Of a stretch of 64,000 nt of DNA, positions 59,326-64,000 are shown in pieces. The position numbers were made by a program, and so were the translations under genes. Position 1 is the stretch's first letter, and each line of letters opens with the position of its first letter. Origin of the DNA: Branchinecta lynchi (lineage: Eukaryota; Arthropoda; Branchiopoda; Anostraca; Branchinectidae); NCBI GenBank assembly GCA_023053575.1, contig JAKZAP010000140.1, positions 1 through 64,000 of the forward strand, in the 5' to 3' direction. The notes under the pieces are model-generated. The model did no database searches. It was not told the DNA's origin and worked only from the letters and a program-made list of their open reading frames with translations.

Positions 59326-59446
59326 GCTGTCTTTACGTAAAGACGCATTTCCGTATCTTGCCATTCCGTCCAGTAAGTAATTGTTAATCAAATCTTGTTA
59401 AACGTGTTTTTTATAATTGTTGAAATTAAATTTGGATATGGTTACT

Positions 59447-59452
59447 AATAAA
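59447..59452 (+). terminator. FAH poly(A) signal AATAAA
   Basis: Canonical AATAAA 122 bp after the FAH stop codon. The transcript probably ends within the next 10-30 bases. Confidence 0.7.
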
Positions 59453-59623
59453 AATTACTTGTTCAAGTGAAAGAAGGACGTTAGGGTAGCTGCTGTCTTT
59501 GAGTGGTGATGCTGGGTCTTTCTTATAACAAGTGGTGAGTGCTCATATGACACTTGTTAGGGGAAGACGTATTAGAAAATAATTATGGGAGCCTGCCGCC
59601 TACTCGCCGGCGTAATGTGACTA

Positions 59624-59787
59624 CACTGTAAAAAAAAAATCTTGCAGTATTTGCTACTGGGATTAATATTGTCTCTACCGAGATAAGAACAAGATTATTT
59701 CCAATTCAGATTAATCTGATAAGATTAATCCTAGTAGCAAATACTGCAGTTAACTTTAATCCTTTCTCGGAGAAACTTTTTACAGTG
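59624..59787. mobile_element. TA-target MITE, copy 3 (164 bp)
   Basis: Same family as 43668-43831: ends CACTGTAAAAAA and TTTTTACAGTG with TA duplication. About 170 bp past the FAH poly(A) signal. Confidence 0.8.
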
Positions 59788-59811
59788 TACGTACCTAATA
59801 ACTTGCTTAGT

Positions 59812-60765
59812 TTTTATGGCACTCCGCTCAAGTGCCATATACCGATCACTTCTCGGTCGGTCGGTCGGTCCACTGTTCTCGAGTTCCATACTTCCAGAAT
59901 GGCTAGGACGATGAACCTTGGCAGGCGTATTAGTGAACCGACCAAACTAACTTCGAAATAGTCACTTGCCCGATCCGACCATCGTGGGGGGAGGGGGAGT
60001 TGGTGGAATCCGGAAAATAGGGGCATGCATAACTTTCGGATGGGCGACCGGATCTTAATGAAACTTGATATTTGGAAAGATATCGTGTCTCAGATGTCTT
60101 AATTCAAGTACGGACCGGATCCGATGAATAGGGGGGGGGGGGAGTCAGAGGGGGGAACCGGAAATCCTGTGAAACTCTCAGAGTGGAGCGATCGGGATGA
60201 AACTTGATGGGAAGAACAAGCACAAGCTCTAGACACATAACTGACAGAACTAGATTGGATTCGGACACTGTGGGGGGAGTTCGAGGGGGGTTCCAGAATT
60301 CCGGTGATCCGTAGTTAATGTACTTCCAGGTGGGCTAGAACGATACAACTTGGCAGGCATATCAGGGACCCGACCTCATTAACTTGAAAAGATTCACTCG
60401 CTTGATGCCACCATCGTGGGGGGAGGGGGAGGCGGCGGAATTTGGAAATTAGTGGCATGCATAACTTTCGAACGGGTTATCGGATCTTAATGAAACTTGA
60501 TATCTTGAAAGACCTCATGTCTCACTTCAATTCCGGGCCGGATCCGATGAATTGGGGGGGGGGGAGGGGAGAACCGGAAATCTTATGAGTGGAGCGATCA
60601 GGATGAAACTTGGTGGGAAGTACATGCACAAGTCCTAGGTGCATCAGTGACAGTATCGGACCGGATTTGGGTACCGAGGAGGGGGGGGGGGGGCTGTAGG
60701 GCGGTGTCCGAAATTCCGATGATCGTGAGTTAAGGTACTTCCGGATGGACGATAAAAGTTTGCTG
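59812..60765 (+). repeat. G-tract repeat family, block 3
   Basis: Two units of ~420-430 bp (phase points GTACTTCCAGG near 60320 and its equivalents at 59887 and 60734), each with several 8-12 base G runs, starting with the hairpin GGCACTCCGCTCAAGTGCC and GGTCGGTCGGTC. Confidence 0.75.
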
Positions 60766-60835
60766 GAGCATTAAAAAACTTGACATCGTTGGGTTATACA
60801 TCGTCACTTCTCCGATCCGACCATCCTTTAAAGAA

Positions 60836-61432
60836 CCGGATTCCGGGCGAACTAGTTGTCCCGCGAGAAAATGATTTTCACCATCGTGTTCGGCATGTTT
60901 TTTTACCCATAAATCAAACATTTAATCAAATTCAAATTAAACTTTTACTTTTAACCAACTTTCCGGTTTTCGCCGGATTTCGGACTAACTACATGTTCGG
61001 CGAGAAAATAGTTTTCAACATCGTGTTCAGCCTGTCTTCTTACCCCTAAATCGACCATTTAATCAACTTCAAATAAAACTTTTACTTTTAACCAATATTC
61101 CGGTTTTTGCCGGATTCCGGACGAACTACTTGTCCGGCGTGAAAATAGTTTTCACTATCGTGCCCAGCATGCCTTCTTACCCCATAATCGACTATCACAT
61201 TAGCTGTTTAAAAATATTTTGTTTTTCTCTTAATTTGAACCCCCACCCCTCAATATGGAGCTACATAGCCCATCTACGAACTTGACCTTACCCTTGACCC
61301 AATGAATCCTCACACCAAGTTTCATAAAAATATCTCATTGCCTTCGAGAGTTATCGTGCTTACAGACGGACAGACGGACATTTTCGCGATGTCATAGGTA
61401 TCCCTCCACGTACGTTTTGGGATCCCAAAAAA
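60836..61432 (-). mobile_element. GGGATCCC-family element, copy C (inverted, truncated)
   Basis: Same terminal GTACGTTTTGGGATCCCAAA and three internal units. The other end is missing, and the copy abuts the G-tract repeat block. Confidence 0.7.
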
Positions 61433-61749
61433 GTTTGAAGCCTTATATAAAACTTATTTTCGATTAATTTTTGTTACAAAATTGTGATCTACAGTTAAGA
61501 AATGTTTTGAAAATTTTTCCTCCAAATTCAGAATAACTCACATTCGAGGTGTCAAAAAGCACTTTTTTTGTCATGATTCTTACACTTTTATGTGTTCATC
61601 TCTTGGCAACCCTGCTTAGAGGCAGACCCACTGTACCAAGAAGAAGTTGGAGGCAGGCTGGAATCACGGAACGTCTAAATCGGGTCAGAGCTGGGGTTGC
61701 AACAGGACAGTGGTAGTAGGCCGGCGCTTCGAAGCCAAACTATTTTTCT
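61433..61749. other. 3' flank, nothing firm
   Basis: 61615-61700 can be read as RGRPTVPRRSWRQAG, possibly a retroelement scrap; too short to assign. Confidence 0.3.
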
Positions 61750-62910
61750 TTTTGGGATCCCAAAATCACCTATGACATCGAAAAGTTGTCCGTCCGTCTG
61801 TAAGCACGATAACTCTCGAAGGGAATGAGATATTTTGATGAAACTTGTTGTGACGATTTGTTGGGTCGTCGGACCAGTCAAGTTCGTAGATGGGCTTTGT
61901 AGCCCTACATTTAGGGGTGGGGAAGTGGGTTCAAATTAAGGGGCAAACAAAATATTTTTAAACAGCTAATGTGATAGTCGATTATGGGGTAAGAAGACAT
62001 GCTGAACACGATGGTGAAAACCATTTTGTCATCGTACATGTAGTTCGCCCGGAATCCGGCAAAAACCAGAAAAGTTTGTTAAAAGTAAAAGTTTTATTTT
62101 AAGTTGATTAGATGTTCGATTTAGGGGTAGGAAGACATGCTGAAGACGATGGTGAAAACCATTTTCTCGGCGGACAAGTAGTTCGCCCGGAATCCGGCCC
62201 AAACCGGAAAGTTTGTTAAAAGTAAAAGTTTTATTTTAAGTTGATTAGATGTTCGACTTAGGGGTAGGAAGACACGCTGAACACGGTGGTGAAAACCATT
62301 TTCTCGACGGACAAGTAGTTCGCCCGGAATCTGGCCCAAACCGGAAAGTTTGTTAAAATTAAAAGTTGAAGTTGAAGTTGAATAGATGTTCGATTTAGGG
62401 CAAGAAGACATGCTGAACACTAATGTGAAAACAATTTTCTATCCGGACATGTAGTTCGCCCGGAATCCGGCCGAAACCGGAAAATTGGTAGAACTTAAAG
62501 TTTTATTTCTAGTTGATTATATATCCGATTTAGGGATAAGAAGAGATGCTGAATCCGTGTGTGACTACTCGGACATATAGTTCGACCGGAATCCGGCTGG
62601 AGTCGGAAAATTTGTTATAAGTTAAATTTTATTTGAAGTTGAGTAGATGTTCATTATTGGGGAAAGAAGATACTCTGAGTTCATTTTTGAGCTTTCTTTT
62701 TTTCGCCGGACAATTAGTTCTGGAGTTTGGCCGAAATCGGGAAATTGGCGGTAGTGGCAGGAAGTTTTTCTCGGATGATTAGCTATTTGGCCTTAATCTG
62801 TTACTGAATTTTAATTGTAAAAATGTTCAAGGAGTCTGGCGATGACTGGATCTGGCTAAGACAAGACCCAGTTGTCTGGATCAGATATTGAATTTTTGGG
62901 ATCCCATCGA
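61750..62910 (+). mobile_element. GGGATCCC-family element, copy D
   Basis: Complete, with the same two ends as copy A. Phase points of the internal units lie at 61994, 62132, 62269, 62405, 62541 and 62667. Confidence 0.75.
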
Positions 62911-63714
62911 AACCTTTGGTCTTGTTCGTTTTCCCCAAGCAATGTTTGACTGCACCAGGGCAGTTGTTAGAGTCTGACTTTATTCTGCTGAATGGACTGG
63001 GAAATCGGATAAAACCAAGGGGTTGCAGCTGGATTGGCTGAAAGTTAATGATTTAATCTCTTGTCCTCCAGTCCTGAAAGCAGAAAGGCTCACTGAATTT
63101 AAAATCGGAATGAGAGGGGGTGCTTTGCGGATTCGAAAGCATCTGCTTTGATTCTTTTGGTTGGCTGAGTTTCACCTGACGCAGTGTACGCAGATGCTTC
63201 GAGAGTATTTGGCCCTTTTTTCTTTTCTTTTTGATCGTTTCAAATATGAACCACACCTGTGAAGTATCTATTTGACGTAGTTGACGGCGCATGAGATATG
63301 GCAACTATTGGCAACAGTTATGATACCTTATAATACCACAATTAAGATCTATTCAGGCTGAACACCTCTGGTATTACTGCTTAACAGTAAATGGCGATGC
63401 GTATGTTTGTAAGAAACTTTCACCTTGCGGACGTAAATATTTGTTGGCAAATTCTCATGTGATTTTCAGCCGAAGTTCTGTCCGTCAGCATGACTAAAAA
63501 TAAAGCCAATTTTGCGGGATAGAGAAGTAAGAATCTAAATGATCATCTCTGGAGAAGAACGATTTGGCATTGGTATGTAAATGACTTTTAAGTTGCTTTG
63601 CTTAAGATCCCTTCAGATGGAAACAAAGCTCTTACCTTCACATCGATATCCTTAGGGCCATTACGACGACGTAAAAAGCTTAAGTAGCTCTCTGTAATGT
63701 AACAGTTTATGGTC
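62911..63714. other. 3' flank, nothing recognised
   Basis: An 83-aa minus-strand ORF (63053-63304) shows no family features. Confidence 0.4.
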
Positions 63715-63917
63715 CATTTACACACTGCGTAAAATCCGAGCGCATTTTACGCACGTTTTGAGCTTGAAAACATTTCTAGCAATACGGACGTGTTCGAGAA
63801 ATCGATCCGTTTTGTATCTAAATACGTCCGTATTGCTAGAAATCTTTTCAGGCTAAAAACGTGCGTAAAATACGCTCGGATTTCAAAATACGCTCGGATT
63901 TTACGCAGTGTGTAAAC
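63715..63917. mobile_element. Foldback MITE (TTTACACACTGCGTAAAA)
   Basis: Arms TTTACACACTGCGTAAAATC and its inverse at the right, with inner ACGGACGT/ACGTCCGT. The right arm has a partial internal repeat (AAATACGCTCGGATTT). Confidence 0.75.
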
Positions 63918-64000
63918 CCACCATTAGCTTAAATTCTGTTTTGAAATTTGGTCCTTTTAAAATGTAAGAAGGTAGAAGAAATTAAATAAAGTGTATTTGC

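Overview
This is an invertebrate-type animal genome window. It has GT-AG introns, AATAAA poly(A) signals and dense transposable elements. Its backbone is one host gene on the + strand, fumarylacetoacetase (FAH). Eight coding exons are recognised at 4308-4418, 39504-39625, 41974-42114, 44093-44343, 46736-46942, 47286-47434, 55205-55322 and 59246-59325. Their phases all join correctly and the gene reads intact from about residue 28 to its stop; the first coding exon was not found and probably lies upstream of base 1. The species cannot be told from the sequence.

The intron between the first two recognised exons is 35 kb (4419-39503) and holds a nested insertion. A Ty3/gypsy-class LTR retrotransposon (11618-36845, near-identical ~580 bp LTRs) lies in the same orientation as FAH. 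It carries gag, a CCHC knuckle frame, a long protease-RT-RNase H-integrase frame and a disordered tail. A complete 14,435 bp Polinton/Maverick (polintovirus/adintovirus-like) element (19281-33715) is inserted in the retrotransposon's last reading frame. It has 587 bp terminal inverted repeats (TIRs) and an exact 6 bp target duplication (CGTAAT).

The Polinton encodes, left to right: a TIR gene; a probably spliced 'early' gene behind a TATA box with two well-formed heat-shock elements; a two-transmembrane SLATT-like protein; a SAP-containing protein-primed DNA polymerase B; a 13 x 21 bp minisatellite; an FtsK/HerA-type packaging ATPase; a fibre-like protein; a pX-like protein with two AT-hooks; an adenain-like protease; a C4 zinc ribbon; a DDE integrase; a helical virion-type protein; a jelly-roll minor capsid (penton) protein; a pVI-like protein; a double-jelly-roll major capsid protein; and the second copy of the TIR gene. 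Eleven gene starts, counting both TIR copies, share a CTAATAAATG-like context. Single-base frame breaks affect the polymerase (two) and the protease (one).

The rest of the window is intron and 3' flank filled with non-autonomous elements: a 1.3 kb foldback with a 10 bp target duplication, hAT and TA-target MITEs, a GGGATCCC-ended family with 136 bp internal repeats, G-tract repeats, a Penelope-like remnant and a tRNA-derived SINE head.
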